From Isoetes taiwanensis (taxonomy: Eukaryota; Streptophyta; Lycopodiopsida; Isoetales; Isoetaceae), in NCBI GenBank assembly GCA_021234155.1, contig JAJEKV010000041.1, forward strand, positions 3,956,829-4,020,828: DNA of 64,000 nucleotides. Reading direction: 5' to 3'. The position numbers were made by a program, and so were the translations under genes. The notes under the pieces are model-generated. The model was not told the DNA's origin. It was given only the letters and a program-made list of their open reading frames with translations, and made no database searches. Shown one piece after another: positions 34,801 to 47,309 of this stretch. The first letter of the stretch is position 1, and each line of letters starts with the position of its first letter.

Positions 34801-35360
34801 TCAAGAAAGAGAGAGTCTTCTGGATACAAGAATATAAGAGCACAATTAACCACCCATCTGGATCCACTGGGTTATGGCAAAACACAAGCACCATGGCAAA
34901 TACAAAACTCTGGCTTCTGGTTTACTGGCCTTCCAATTTAATCTCGCTGCTCTAAGTAGCCACACATCAAAAAGAAATTACAAAGTTGTAATGTCGTTGT
35001 AGCACTCCCTCATACAGACGAACTACGAGATGTGCCACCCCAATTCAGAAACTAGACTCTGAGCCGGTTCCAAAAAGTAACAATCGCCTCAATCGGAGCT
35101 CTGGTTGCAGAGATATGACTAACTGAAGGTTAGCATCTATTTATGGATCTCTCCACGACTTTAGCCCTTTTTAGCTAGCACTTGCCTTTTATATCAAAAT
35201 AGTTCCTTGTCTTTAATTAATTTACATGACTTGTCATATGGGATACTATCTATGGGCTGCTCCCTCAACTAATAATCATCCCAATGATAGTGCCTCGACC
35301 CGTTCAATCCATGAGCTACCTTCTTGCATGATTATAACTTTGTTAAAAGTGCCTCGGCAC
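31804..35360. other. No confident gene
   Basis: AT-rich and unassigned. On the minus strand, 33051-33540 has frames resembling a 5' exon region but no recognisable family. A diverged copy of the dispersed repeat lies at 33677-33792. At 34160-34215 GGAGTCTTGGAGG is repeated. Confidence 0.35.
33677..33792 (+). repeat. Dispersed ~120-bp repeat, copy 3 (diverged)
   Basis: Shares CTCTAGAAATACTATTTAGT, GAATACGGCC, AAAAAGTGTATAAAA and CCCCCTGTTAT with the other copies. Confidence 0.5.
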
Positions 35361-35380
35361 CTTTATCCTTCTTTATATAT

Positions 35381-35906
35381 ATATTATATAAGATTACTAG
35401 GAAGAAAACCGGTTCCAAAAATGGCGATTTTGGAATTATATATATCTACTTTCCGGCAGAAATGCAGAGCAATATTGATTTTTAGAATTATCTACGTTTT
35501 TCCACGACTCTTTTCCGTCGACACACCGCCGCCATCGTTACAGTTCACCCATAGTTCTACGCACCGCCCCATCGTTACAGTTCGCCCATAGTTCTACAAC
35601 TGCCTCTTGAACAGCTAAATTGGTAAACCCCACCGGCAAATTGTACTGAGATTTGTAGCAGAGCCTCTGGCGTTTCTTTCTTTTTGTGCCCCGGTTTGGT
35701 CCTGAGATTTTGTGGGGTAAGGGCAGCTGTGACAATTCTACCACTTTGGTGTTTGAGAATGCTTGCGGCCGTGATCATTCTAGCATCGCCTCAAACTTTT
35801 TATTTTTGCAGATGTAAACGAAGTTGACCGACCAGCCATGGCTTTATTCCGAGTTTAAGCTGTAGCCTGCCATATTTTATGAAAGGTCGATGATTGTTAA
35901 TTCGTA
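35381..35906 (+). mobile_element. 5' end of a Helitron-like element (unit A), truncated
   Basis: Begins TATATAAGATTACTAGGAAG and holds a small hairpin TTCCAAAA-ATGGCGA-TTTTGGAA. For about 525 bp it is nearly identical to 46781-47308. At 35906 it breaks off into a second, diverged 5' end, so unit B seems to have been placed inside or against it. No coding sequence is seen. Confidence 0.65.
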
Positions 35907-35907
35907 A

Positions 35908-38900
35908 TCCTTCCTATATATAAGATTATTAAAAAAAAAAACGGCTCCAAAAATGGCGATTTCGAATTATGTATATCTATTTGCCGGCCAAAAATGCAGA
36001 GTAAAATTGGTTTTTGGAATTATCAACGTTTTTATACGGTTCTTTTCCGGCAAGACATGGGCACAGGTTTGAAGGCATGGCTATGCTCCCACCGTAGTTC
36101 CACAGCAGAATTGATGAACCGGCTAGTTGTTAAACGGCACCGGCAGAGATACTGAGATTTATTAGCAGGGGCTGGTTTAATAAGGTAGGCGACTTTCTTG
36201 AGACAAAAATCGTTCCGGAGTCATGACTTTACAAGCGGTGTTCTTTTCTGCTGGATGATAATCAGAAAATTTCTAGCTAGAATATTCAACAGATTCGAAT
36301 GTAATGTCCATCAATGTTTTCTGCTGTGCAGGTTTAGCTTTGGTATTTCAGGAACCATAATGAATTCACGCCCGACCAAAGGTACGCATCATTGTTCAAA
36401 GTTTCAAAACAGAGCATTTTCCTTGGCCGGACCCTGATTCTATCAGTAGCCTATTTTGGTTTTTCCTTCATGCTCAGGGGCGAATCTTCTATCCATTCTT
36501 CAGTGGAAATAACATGAACATGCATGTGATTTACAAATCGTTCGGTAGGTGGGCTTGCATAAATTATTCATTGTAATGACTTTCGTGATTTATGACCTTT
36601 TAAAACTAAACTCAAATGCAATTTGATTTATGAGGCCACAAAGTATACACAGCTAGAACCATGTGGACGGTTCTCTGGGCACAAACAAATAATACGCTTA
36701 AATCTAATGATACTTTGCTCACTGTTTCTTTCTAGACAGGGAATAAGTTGGAGGCAGTCTGCACTTAAAGTTAACGCATTTGACAAAGGATTTATGGGTG
36801 AACTGAATGAAGTGAAGCCATGGAGGAGGTGAGTTCCATAAGAGCCCTGTTGCTTTTTTCTGTCAAACGCATTAATCTAGCATCAACCGTCCAAATTTGA
36901 ACTTGCCCAAGGCAATTTGGCCTCCTTCAGTGCTAAATTGATTGTTCCCTTGCTATTTTGACATGATTTAAACATACTCAATTGCTTTGTAGGATCTTAC
37001 AATCTATTGCGGTTCTTGACAATATATGTATCTGAGATACTATCTCATATGCAGCATATGAGATACTATCTCATATGCAGATTTGAAGATACATCTTGGG
37101 AGCTTGCATAAAGAAATACTAAGACACAAGGACAAGCTGCCAACTTTTCCCACTGAGGTAAGAATTTGAACTTTATCTAGCTTCAAAAACATTCGTCTAA
37201 TGGGCGTGTTCTAGTTATTGAGGATTATATTTGTAAGACAGGAATTTTATAATTATCAGGAAGTTGACTGCTGGTTATGCTGCTTATATTTTCAGGAGTG
37301 AAGGCTGTGGTCCTGAGGCAACAGGCCAATGACCTTTTAGGATTGGAACTGTTATGACTAGTAGTCTGTATAATAGGATGAGAATAGTTAGCAGCTAACA
37401 TCTGTAGCAAGAAACAACTTGCACAGAATTGCTGTAACATGCGATCCACAGATCAATTGAAGTCCAAACAAAAGTTTGCTATCTTAACTTCACTTTTAAC
37501 CCGAGTTTTCAACTAAGGCTGTTTAAGAGTGAGCTTCAAAATAAAAGATGATATCTGCTCAGAAGGATGCTGGCAGGTTCTGGTTTTAAGAACTGTCGGG
37601 ATTCAATTGGACTGATAAAGGGCAGGCGTGCAATTCAAATTGATGGACGGCCTTGAATGGATCATCTAACGACCACTATCTACGCTGCAAGCAGATTGGT
37701 GTTTACTTGAGGCTGGATTAATCAATCACGCCATCAATGTTAATTGAATCGCTTTGGCAAGCAATAAAAAATGGGACTGTCTGTTAATAAGTCACATGGA
37801 GATCGTCCAAATGCCATAGGTACTTCTGAGAGCCAGCTACAAGCACCAATGAGGCAATGAACCCAATGAATGATGAGTTTACATAGGTTTATCCAATGCT
37901 AATAAGTTATCCTTGGGAATATTTTTATAACTATCAGGAACATGAAGACTGGCAAGATTATTCACAGTATAAACAAATGGTGTGTATCTCGCTGTCATGT
38001 ATAACGATGGTGGCCTAGTGATGTATCTATCTCCAGGTTATAACCTTCTCTCTCCTCCATATGCTCATTTCTATCCTAATTCTTGCAGCGCTAAAGAGCA
38101 GTGAAGGGTTTTCAGATTTGAGGTTAGATACAGTGTCTTTTAAAAAAACGCTGCATTTGTTTGTCTGTTTTTGAGTAGAATGAGAACAGAATTGCGTCTT
38201 TTGAATAATTAAAAGAAAAAGCAATATTGCATGACGGATGGCTATGGAGGTGCACAGACATTTATTGGGCACTTAAAACAGCTCCCGCATGTGTGCGTCT
38301 ACCCAGCAAGGCATGGATGCTCTTTTACACCCACCTCTTTGCTAGTGAAGATTGTGTTGTCTAGATGTAAAAGCATTCTTCGGACCTATTTCATGCTCTG
38401 GGGCTTTAGTGCTCAGTATTTCGGATTAAGAAAAAAATGGTTCATTGCTACTACCTGTTCATAGACTTGGTGGATGGCTTCTTTCCCCGAAGGACCTAAG
38501 TTTCAAACGTATTTTTTAGCAAATGATTGTATGACCAGCAAGGAAGTGCGATCAAATTTTCATGGTATGATCTAAGAACACGATTTCTTCCACGAGATTA
38601 AAGTTTTGAAGATGAACTATAAGAAAATTTTAAATCCTTTGATTCCATTTGGTACTGCCTTCTTCCTAGAATAAAATTGATGTAAAGAATCTAAATAATT
38701 CAAGACTTTGAGAAGCTGCGATCTGATAACATATTACTGCATTGGCTAGAAGTAAATTGTAATATGAAAAAAACCTTACAAAAAGATCGAACATGTTTTG
38801 ACAAATGGACTTATATCCAACTGAAATAGATATTCCTCTATATTTATAATAAGAAGTTTTATGTTCCTTTGCGAACGTTTACACGGTGGAGATCATCTTT

Positions 38901-39968
38901 TGGTCAAAAGAGCAAGATCAACTCATGTTAACATAGGTCAAAGCTTTATCTTATCAATCTAGTGTAACATTACGAACTATCAGGAAAACATTTCGAACTC
39001 TGAGGTGCATTTTGTATAACAATACTTCCAGAAACTAAAATGAAATGCACCTCCCAAATATAGGAATCAAAACACATTTGTGCTTGCATGGGTGCAAAGC
39101 TAATAACTTAAAAAAATCATTTGCAAGAAAATGACAAAGCTAATTTGTCTAGCACTATTTTGTGCATTTGTATCGCAGCTAAATGACCTACTATCTATAG
39201 GTCGAATCAGCCTTAAACTTTTCTTAGTTCAACTCAGACATTGTTACATTCGATGAAGAGTCCTAAATCTCAAATGGATTTATTGGTTCAACTCGGCCAT
39301 TGTGTATATGCGATCAAGAGTCCTAAATCTCAAATAAATTTAGCTGCTTTGGTTCTGCTTACATGCCCTACTCAATAGATGCGAGGCCTGGTTGATAGTA
39401 TGTATCAATTCTCCTTATGTCTCATTAACTTGAAAACCTAAATTCATAGGCCTAGTCATTGTTTGTCAAGCAATAATTTTTATCGCCATCATTACACATT
39501 GGAACACTCCTTAATTATAATGAAACATATATAATTTGGTTCTTGAATGCACAAAGCCTTGCTAAGTTATCTAAAGGCATGTTTACAAGGCTTTTAGAAT
39601 GCAATTAATAGTATTTCCAACTCCAACATACATAATATGGGTTTTTCAACACAAGACCTTCCTAAGTTATACAACTTTATTCAGAAGACATGCTTATAAG
39701 GCTTTCAAAATGCAACTAATTGTATTCTTTGACTCCACGTCCTCACTCTCAAATTTGGCAACATGCTGCCTATCTCCAATTTTAGATCTTTTTTCATAAA
39801 ACAATTATAATTTTCTTGAGAGACTTATTGACTTGAGCATTTTATCATGCATCTAGTTTGTAGTTTGGGATGTCGACGTCTCAAAAAGTACATTTTGTCA
39901 TAATCATATTTTAGTTCAGCTCCCAAGAGTCCATAGGGCGCCGGCTCCGCCGGCGCTAAATTCTTGTA
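35908..39968 (+). mobile_element. Helitron-like element, non-autonomous (unit B)
   Basis: The 5' end is TCCTTCCTATATATAAGATT, followed by CGGCTCCAAAAATGGCGATT. The 3' end is a strong hairpin GGCGCCGGC-TCC-GCCGGCGC (39938-39957) and TAAATTCTTGTATA. No Rep or helicase sequence lies between, and none of the frames is recognised. Inside are a doubled palindromic unit (GAGATACTATCTCATATGCA, 37031-37079) and a doubled ~60-bp unit at 39213-39345. Pairing of these two ends is an inference. Confidence 0.5.
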
Positions 39969-40823
39969 TATAGATAGATATAGATAGATATAGATATAGA
40001 TGGGATTTTGCTTGAATTCCATATAAATTATATGAGAAATATGATAGGGGTATTTGAAATATGAGGGAAATTTTTTAAATAAAATTCCGTATAAGGGTTA
40101 GTTTCTCTTGTCCTTCTATATATATTATTACTAAAAAAAAAATCCGGTTCCAAAAGTGGCATTTTGGAATTAGCTATACCTACCTTCCGGCTATTGCTTT
40201 TTCAGCCCGGAGAAACTTTTAGATTGCCGTACCTCTCCCGGTAAACGTGCCTCTTCTCCTTTCTGTGTTCACTCCGCCTCACTTTCCTCAGAGCTAAGAT
40301 ACGGCGCCCAACGTACTTTGAAGGCTGTGGCCCTAAGCCTATAAACGAGGTACTGTTTTTTCTTTTTCCTTTTTGGTTGAATTCGATTTGAAGCTTCAAT
40401 TTAGAGTTTGTTTAATTGCCCCGCTAGCACCGAGAGCAAAAGGTTTTAATTTAAGGTCGATTTCGGCATCTTTATGCCGGGCCTAGCTACCGTTTATAGA
40501 GCTTAAGATTTTGTAAGTGCTCCATCCCAGGTCCAGTAACTCTAAGTTCGGTGCTTCAAAGCCCTTTGATGGAAGGAATTGGTATGCTGGAGATGGAATG
40601 CGAATTGTGCACCTTTTAGATTCTTTTGCAAATTGAAGAGCCTTCTGTATGATTCTAAGCTACACTCAAATTATCTGACGAAACGGTTTAACAAAATTTG
40701 CCGAATTTCTGAGCACTGCACAGACTTCGCTTGAAACGGCCTTGCTTTCAATTTCATTGGAGTTTAAACAAAAAAAGCCTAATGTAGGCTAGCACGTCTG
40801 ATTTCGGGCTCAGACGAGCCAGC

Positions 40824-41200
40824 ATGGCTGCTGTTTTCAAAAATCCGGCTCTTTCTGGCTCTGAGCTTCTTGATGAGGCTGAATCTAGCTATCAAAGGGA
40901 GATTGAATCCCTGACTTTGCATTTGATTCAAGTTTTCCTTTCCCCTCATCATTTGGGGAAAAAAACGTTGATCATTTTCGTGACAGATTCATGGTCAAGG
41001 AGGATTCTCGTCATAAAGAACGATGGCAACACAGGGTATTTATGTCTCTTTATGATATTCTAATGGAAAGAATGCAGAAACATAGTAGAGATATGAAAGG
41101 AATGAAAACAGAGGCATCTTCCAAAGACATAGCTAGAGGACCAGCCGATTTCATCACTAATCTTTTTATTCAATCACAAGGATGCGAAAGTTTATGGTAG
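40824..41200 (+). pseudogene. Unrecognised two-frame ORF inside unit D
   Basis: A frame starting MAAVFKNPALSGSELLDE continues to about 40965 and then loses phase at an A run. The adjacent frame continues HFRDRFMVKEDSRHKERWQH and RMQKHSRDMKGMKTEASSK to a stop at 41200. Joined it would be a ~125-residue, charged, helix-rich protein. No family is recognised. It may be a host fragment captured by the element or an accessory ORF of it. Confidence 0.35.
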
Positions 41201-41947
41201 AAATGTTGAAACTTACCGAGCCCTAGCCTTTCCGCCAGTTTACAGTCGTTCTTCAGTAGCTTAGGCTGTCATTTCCTTGCCGGATTAGTTCAATACTTAA
41301 GGCGAGCAATTTTGCTGTGTCCTAGAGTCAAGGCAGAAAGTAGCTATGGCAGCAGTAAAGTATGCAGAAATCATAGCCAGAGTTCAAGAAACCGTAGCAA
41401 AAAGTTTACACAAACAGATTGATATCCTTCACATTTTCCTTTTCCCGAATGAAAACCTCTGCTCAAATCCTAACAAAGGAATCATTTCTATTTGTGGATT
41501 AAAGAACAAAAAAGTACAATTATAGAGAGGGCATTTGCGCAATCGGGACGATGCATTACTGATAGAGCCATTGGACGAGCTTTTTGGGCCTTGATTCCGG
41601 AGCTTGGGAGTTCAGAATAGTATCTAAAAATGCCAGAGAAAGAATTGTGATTGGAATAATAGACGCCAGATTCAACCCATTTCATTCCACTTCAAAATCC
41701 TGTGCTTAATCCAAGCCGTGGAAAATGCTGCAACAGTGTCGATAAATTGCTCATAAAAAAAAAATTGCGCTTGGTTTTCTCAAATAAATCCGTAGATTCA
41801 TTGACTTATTAGGACTTTAGGAATCAGAGTTAGCGATGGGCAGGGCTTCTGCATTTTCAAGCGTAGTCTGGTTGCATCTACTCTCTGTTATATGCATGAT
41901 GCCGGATGAAAATAATGTGTATAGAAAAATCATTGTGTGCGTGTTTC

Positions 41948-42013
41948 GATAATAGCCTTTTGTTTCTATGTCAACTTAAGGATAATAGCCTTTTGTTTCT
42001 ATGTCAACTTAAG
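41948..42013. repeat. Perfect 33-bp direct duplication
   Basis: The unit GATAATAGCCTTTTGTTTCT... occurs twice back to back without a mismatch. Confidence 0.9.
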
Positions 42014-42607
42014 GAAGGAAGGAAGAAATTTTTAACGTCCACGGAACCCAATCGGGTTATGGGAGGGTGTCTTCCTCCACTCGCTGCGCAATTAAAGGGG
42101 AAAATGGTTTAAATGGTAACGCTAACGCGGTGACACCTACCAGAGAACCACATGAATATGTACTTTATTGCAGTCCAACTTGAATGCCAGTTCAATTCCT
42201 GATAACTTCTGATGTGTTAAAGTGGTGGAGTATCACTTAATCGAAAAATTGACAGAGCCCCGCGTTGGATTTGTCTAAGGCTCACTCGTGTTAAATGCTA
42301 AGATCACATCGTGATTGTTAGACATTAGATTGTACTAAACAAAATGTCAAAATATATCTAGAAAGTACATATTGACTATTTGTTAAGACAATTTACATGT
42401 TATGTTGCTAGTATTTTTAGATTATTTGTAAATCATGTATACTTCACATATGTTCATGTTCGGGTTGGATTAGATTAGAAAAGAGGAGTCCTAGATATTT
42501 TTGTTTACTTAAGTTTCAAATATGATGGAATTTGAATCACCAAATGAAAGGGACATAAATGCGGACTAACTGATATTCTTGAGACGGTTAAACAGGGAAA
42601 AATCATC

Positions 42608-42641
42608 CCCAGAGATCTTGCATTCAAGTCTCTGGGGATCT
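42608..42641. repeat. 11-bp perfect hairpin
   Basis: ATCCCCAGAGA and TCTCTGGGGAT are separated by a 12-base loop. It lies in the non-coding leader of unit D. Confidence 0.6.
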
Positions 42642-43256
42642 GTCATATCTCCTCATGGATGCTGCCAATGTGGCATGATGTAAAAAATACTATCTATCTA
42701 TCTACTTTAAAATCACTTTTTGTTGTAAAATCTTAAAACCTCAAACGAATAATCACTTTTTTGTTATAGAACAAGTAAATCAACTGTGTTTTGAAATAAA
42801 ATATTGCTATGAACATTGGTATTTCTAGCATATCCAGAGGGTGCATAACCTTCTTTGTTCCTACTTTCTTAATCCACTACCACTTTCATACTATACGAAT
42901 ATTCCGTGGCGCCCGAATAGGAAGAGGTGCGGAAATATCCATTAATCCAAAAAGAATATTTTAAGCAGCATAGCCTTCAACCTTTCTCAAATATTGTCAT
43001 CGTCTGCATACTTAAATTTAACCTATATGATATCCAATAACAAAATAAATTTTAGAGAAAATTCATTTAGCAAATCTACGTTAAGACTTAATCATCTCTT
43101 ACATATCATTCTACCAATAAAACAAACTATTTTGATGAAATTATTAGAAAACATGTATATTCTCGAAGGGGCCGAATCTGGCAAACAACAAACAAGCAAC
43201 ATATATCAGATCAAAATTTTCACCCTGTATATATCTTGACATATATCGAACATCTA

Positions 43257-46200
43257 GGTTTGACGTACGTGCCACTTCAATACCCATTATTTTTTCCACA
43301 TGGAACATTAGGATGGCACCCACATAATGACCAAAACATGTCCCAAATAGATTGGTATCGAACTAGACTGCTTCATGAACCACGATTTTCACAACTAGGG
43401 AGATTATGTGGTGAGTACCTCGTCGACATGTACTCCAGAGTCGAAGAAGAACGCCTCAACTATATTGTAACTGAGGGATATCGACGAAACCTAACGCAAC
43501 ACGAAGACGACTTCAATGACGATGAAGATCCTGATGCACATTATAAAACCCTACCAGCATCATTCTTAGGTTCTAGACGATGGTGTGCTGTTCAAGTAGC
43601 AAATGCTCTTGCGCTTGCAAGGGTCAAAGGAAGACCAAGTTTCTTTATAACAATGACAACAAATCCAGCATGGCCAGAAATAAAATGTAAATTACATCCA
43701 GGCCAAAATGCATCCGACAACCCTATGGTGGTTGTTCGAGCGTGTCATGAAAGAGTCCAACATACAAAGAACATCATTCGAAAGTATCTCGGACCCATAT
43801 CTTATATGATGCATGTCATTGAATTTCAAAAACGCGGATTACCCCACGGACATATCGTTGTAAAGACAGAGCACGAGATCCCAATAGACATGATCGATAA
43901 TCTAATCTCCGCAGAACTACCAACAGACCCCACACTAAGAGCTCAAGTTGAGAAGTACATGATTCATAGACACACAAAACGCTGCCTTAAAGAAAATAAC
44001 AAGTGCTGCTATAAATACCCGAAACCGTTGAATCCAACAACATACATCGACGAAAAAGGATACGTACAATATAGACGACGAACAGAAGCAGACGTGAACG
44101 TTGTTCCATACATTCCATTTCTGTTGAGAGAACTAGACTGTCATGTCTATGTAGATATTGCATCAACCGTACATGTATTTGCATACCTCTACGGCTATAT
44201 ATACAAAGGCTTCGATATGACTTGTTTTCACATCGACTCTGCAAAAGATACATCCACCACAAATATTTCAAACCAATCTAGTGTACCAAATAGTGCTGAA
44301 CAGAACCAACCTACTGTACCAAACAATGCTAGCCAAAATCACATCAAGAACGAAATTCAAGCTTATATCTCTGCACGATACCTATCATCCATGGAAGCCA
44401 CATGGAGAATCATGTCCTATCACATGACAGAAAAGCATCCTTCCGTAAAATGTCTCCCCCTACATTTAGAAGGACACAATAGGCGCTGTTTCAGAAATAC
44501 ATCCACAAACACTGGGATCTCTTTATTAGACAGATACTTTTTACGACCACTTGCTCCCAGATTTGATCATATTACTTACATTGAATATAATGAACAATAT
44601 ACCTCCACCATCTGGAAGCCAACCATTGCCCTTAAATCAACTGATTATCTAGAACAGAAAGCCGCAGGTGCAACCCAAAATATCATACACGAGAGAAGCA
44701 AAGGTGAATTAATCTGTAGAATACGGCTATTGCTTCCAAAGGTTGGAGAACCATTCTACCTACGGCTCATCTTACTTCATAAAGCTGCACGAACTTGGGA
44801 CGAACTCAAAATCCATGACCAAAAGCAATACAAAACATACGAAGAAGTCGCCTAAGCCATGGGACTAATAGCACCAGCAACTGAAGCCATAGCAGTAATG
44901 CAGGAGGCAATTTCATGCTTGCAAACTCCATCACAGCTACGATTTCTATTCGCACTCTTAATATTAGATTCTGGACCAGCACTCCAACTATGGGAAATAT
45001 TTCAAAACCACATGATAGCAGACTTTCTACAACAACATTCAGGAAACCAATCATTTGCCGTCAATGAAACCCTCCTTGCTATCAACAACATTTTAATCCA
45101 GCATGGAACCGACGCCGCAGCCTTCGGTCTATCTACACCCAGCATCCCATCCAAAGAAATACAAAATGAACTCAACAAATTTCCTAATCACGAAGAGTAC
45201 CTTATAAAAAGCTCAACTATGTTACAAACCATGAACCAAAACCAAACCTCAATCTACACCTATATATGTGATCTTATTAATAACAAGAATTGCCCAAATC
45301 CAATCTTTGTATATGGAAAAGCAGGAACTGGGAAAACATACGTACTCAATGCCATCTGTCTCTACATACGAGGATTAAACCAGATAATCTTACCGTGTGC
45401 CACCACAGCACTAGCATCGCTCCAATATTCTGCTGGGAGAACTGCACACTCTCTATTTCAAATACCCGTCATCGATAACAACATTGGCATCCATTCATTA
45501 CTCGATCTTCATTCCCCAAGGGCCGCATTGATCAAGACTGCAACAGCGATCATATGGGATGAATTCCCCATGGCAAACAGAGCAGTCATAGAAGCAGTTG
45601 ATATCCTTCTACAAAACATAACAGGTATAACTAGTCCATTTGGAGGAAAACTATTCATAGCAGCCGGAGACTTTCGACAAATTGCTCTTGTCGTCAAGCG
45701 AGGAGGGAAAACAGCAACAATAAACGCATCCATAATATCCTCCCACTTATGGAGTCACTTCAAAATCCTCGAGCTTAATCAACCCGTAAGAAATGCAGCT
45801 GATCCAGATCTCATACAATTCGTCGATGATATTGGAGAGGGCCGTCTTCTCAATAACATCCCACTGACGCTCTTCGAAACAACAATCAAAATAGAAGACG
45901 CCATCAGCTTTTTATACAATGCGTACATATTATTAATACCTACAATATGCGAGAAGAGAGCATTCCTGTCCCCAAAAAACATTCCCGTTGACGAATTCAA
46001 CACCGAAATCATACGAATGATCTCAACAGACTCCAGAACCTACTTTAGCATTGACAGGCTCACAGAAAAAGACCAGGCCATGGAAGACCACCCAATGGCA
46101 ACCACAGACTTCCTCAACGGCTTCAAACATCCAGCACTTCCACAACACGAACTCCAACTAAAGGTCAACACCATATGCCACATCACAAAAACACTGGACA

Positions 46201-46595
46201 AAGATAGAGGTCTCGTAAAAAATGCAAGAGTTATGATATGCTCAATGCATGCTAAATTCGTAACCGTGAAAGTTCTAACGGGCCAACCGCAACACATTGG
46301 AAACATACACCCCATTTCCCGAGTTGACTTCTTCTACCAACCAGACAACTGGCCCTGGACAATCCACAGACGACAACTACCACTGCGACCTGCATATTCA
46401 ACAACATTCCACAGCTGCCTGGGACTCACCCTCGACAAAATAGTCCTCGACCTGCGCACTGAAGTCTTCACACACGGACAACTATACACAGCACTCACTC
46501 GCGTGCGAAGAAAGGAAGACGTGGTTATCCTTCTCGACGAATCCAACACCAACAAGACCACCACAAACGTCGTCTACAAGGAACTACTTCCATAA
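43257..46595 (+). pseudogene. Helitron Rep-helicase polyprotein (unit D), one in-frame stop
   Basis: This is one frame from GLTYVPLQYPLFFP to KELLP-stop, interrupted only by TAA at 44853-44855, where unit C has CAA. In order: the Helitron-like N domain (PLFFPHGTLGWHP), the Rep motif FFITMTTNPAWPEI, HUH motif RGLPHGHIVV (His codons 43845 and 43851), and Tyr-rich AYLYGYIYKGFD (catalytic Tyr region). The helicase follows: Walker A GKAGTGKT (45315-45338), WDEFPM, GDFRQIALVV, a motif V-like AYSTTFHSCLGLTLDK and FTHGQLYTALTRVR. Rep nicks and transfers single-stranded DNA in rolling-circle transposition, and the Pif1-type helicase unwinds it. The N-terminal zinc-finger part is missing, so the copy is defective despite little decay. 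Confidence 0.9.
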
Positions 46596-46649
46596 ACAAG
46601 GTGCGTACCAAAAAAAAAAAAAAACTCCATCAATCTCATGCCCAAGATG

Positions 46650-46780
46650 TAGATGGAGCACCGATCCCCTCGAAGATCGGTGCTCTCTCTACACCATGGG
46701 CGCCGCACCAACGGTCGCACCTGGGTTCGACTCCCAGGGGTGCACAAGGCGTCGGCCCCGCCGGCGCCAAATTCTTGTAT
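46650..46780 (+). other. Structured 3' terminus of unit D
   Basis: An ~18-bp stem (GTAGATGGAGCACCGATC with GATCGGTGCTCTCTCTAC) is followed by CTGGG-TTCGACT-CCCAG, which has the shape of a tRNA T-arm and contains a GGTTCGACTCC B-box. Last comes the terminal hairpin GTCGGCCCCGCCGGC and AAATTCTTGTAT. Unit C has the same layout at 59555-59685. No full tRNA fold is visible. Confidence 0.65.
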
Positions 46781-47309
46781 ATATATAAGATTACTAGGAA
46801 GAAAACCGGTTCCAAAAATGGCGATTTTGGAATTATATATATCTACTTTCCGGCAGAAATGCAGAGCAATATTGATTTTTAGAATTATCTACGTTTTTCC
46901 ACGACTCTTTTCCGTCGACACACCGCCGCCATCGTTACAGTTCGCCCATAGTTCTACGCACCGCCGCCATCGTTACAGTTCGCCCATAGTTCTACAACTG
47001 CCTCTTGAACAGCTAAATTGGTAAACCCCACCTGCAAATTGTAATCGAGATTTGTAGCGAAGGAACCCTCTGGCGTTTCTTTCTTTTGTGCCCCGGTTTG
47101 GTCCTGAGATTTTGTGGGGTAAGGGCAGCTGTGACAATTCTACCACTTTGGTGTTTGAGAATGCTTGCGGCCGTGATCATTCTAGCATCGCCTCAAACTT
47201 TTTATTTTTGCAGATGTAAACGAAGTTGACCGACCAGCCATGGCTTTATTCCGAGTTTAAGCTGTAGCCTGCCATATTTTATGAAAGGTCGATGATTGTT
47301 AATTCGTAT

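Larger units (their letters stand above)
40111..46780 (+). mobile_element. Helitron-like element with Rep-helicase (unit D)
   Basis: The 5' end TCCTTCTATATATATTATTA is followed by CCGGTTCCAAAAGTGGC. A leader with a donor-like AAACGAG|GTA (40350) is shared with unit C. The 3' end has a hairpin at about 46650-46690, a T-arm-like hairpin at about 46722-46742, then GTCGGCCCCGCCGGCGCC and AAATTCTTGTAT. It encodes the broken polyprotein at 43257-46595. It lacks about 300 N-terminal codons found in unit C, presumably through an internal deletion near 43.2 kb, because non-coding sequence at 43000-43100 matches 53030-53130. Confidence 0.7.

Noticed and set aside
34981-35120. LTR of a retrotransposon
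   Set aside because: The wording resembles plant LTR interiors (GGTTGCAGAGATATGAC), but no second LTR, primer binding site or polypurine tract was found.
44806-45054. Minus-strand frames within the Helitron polyproteins
   Set aside because: They are shadows of the plus-strand Rep-helicase frames, with no independent motif.
46722-46745. A tRNA gene at the Helitron 3' end
   Set aside because: Only the T-arm shape is present. There is no D-arm, anticodon arm or pairing acceptor stem.
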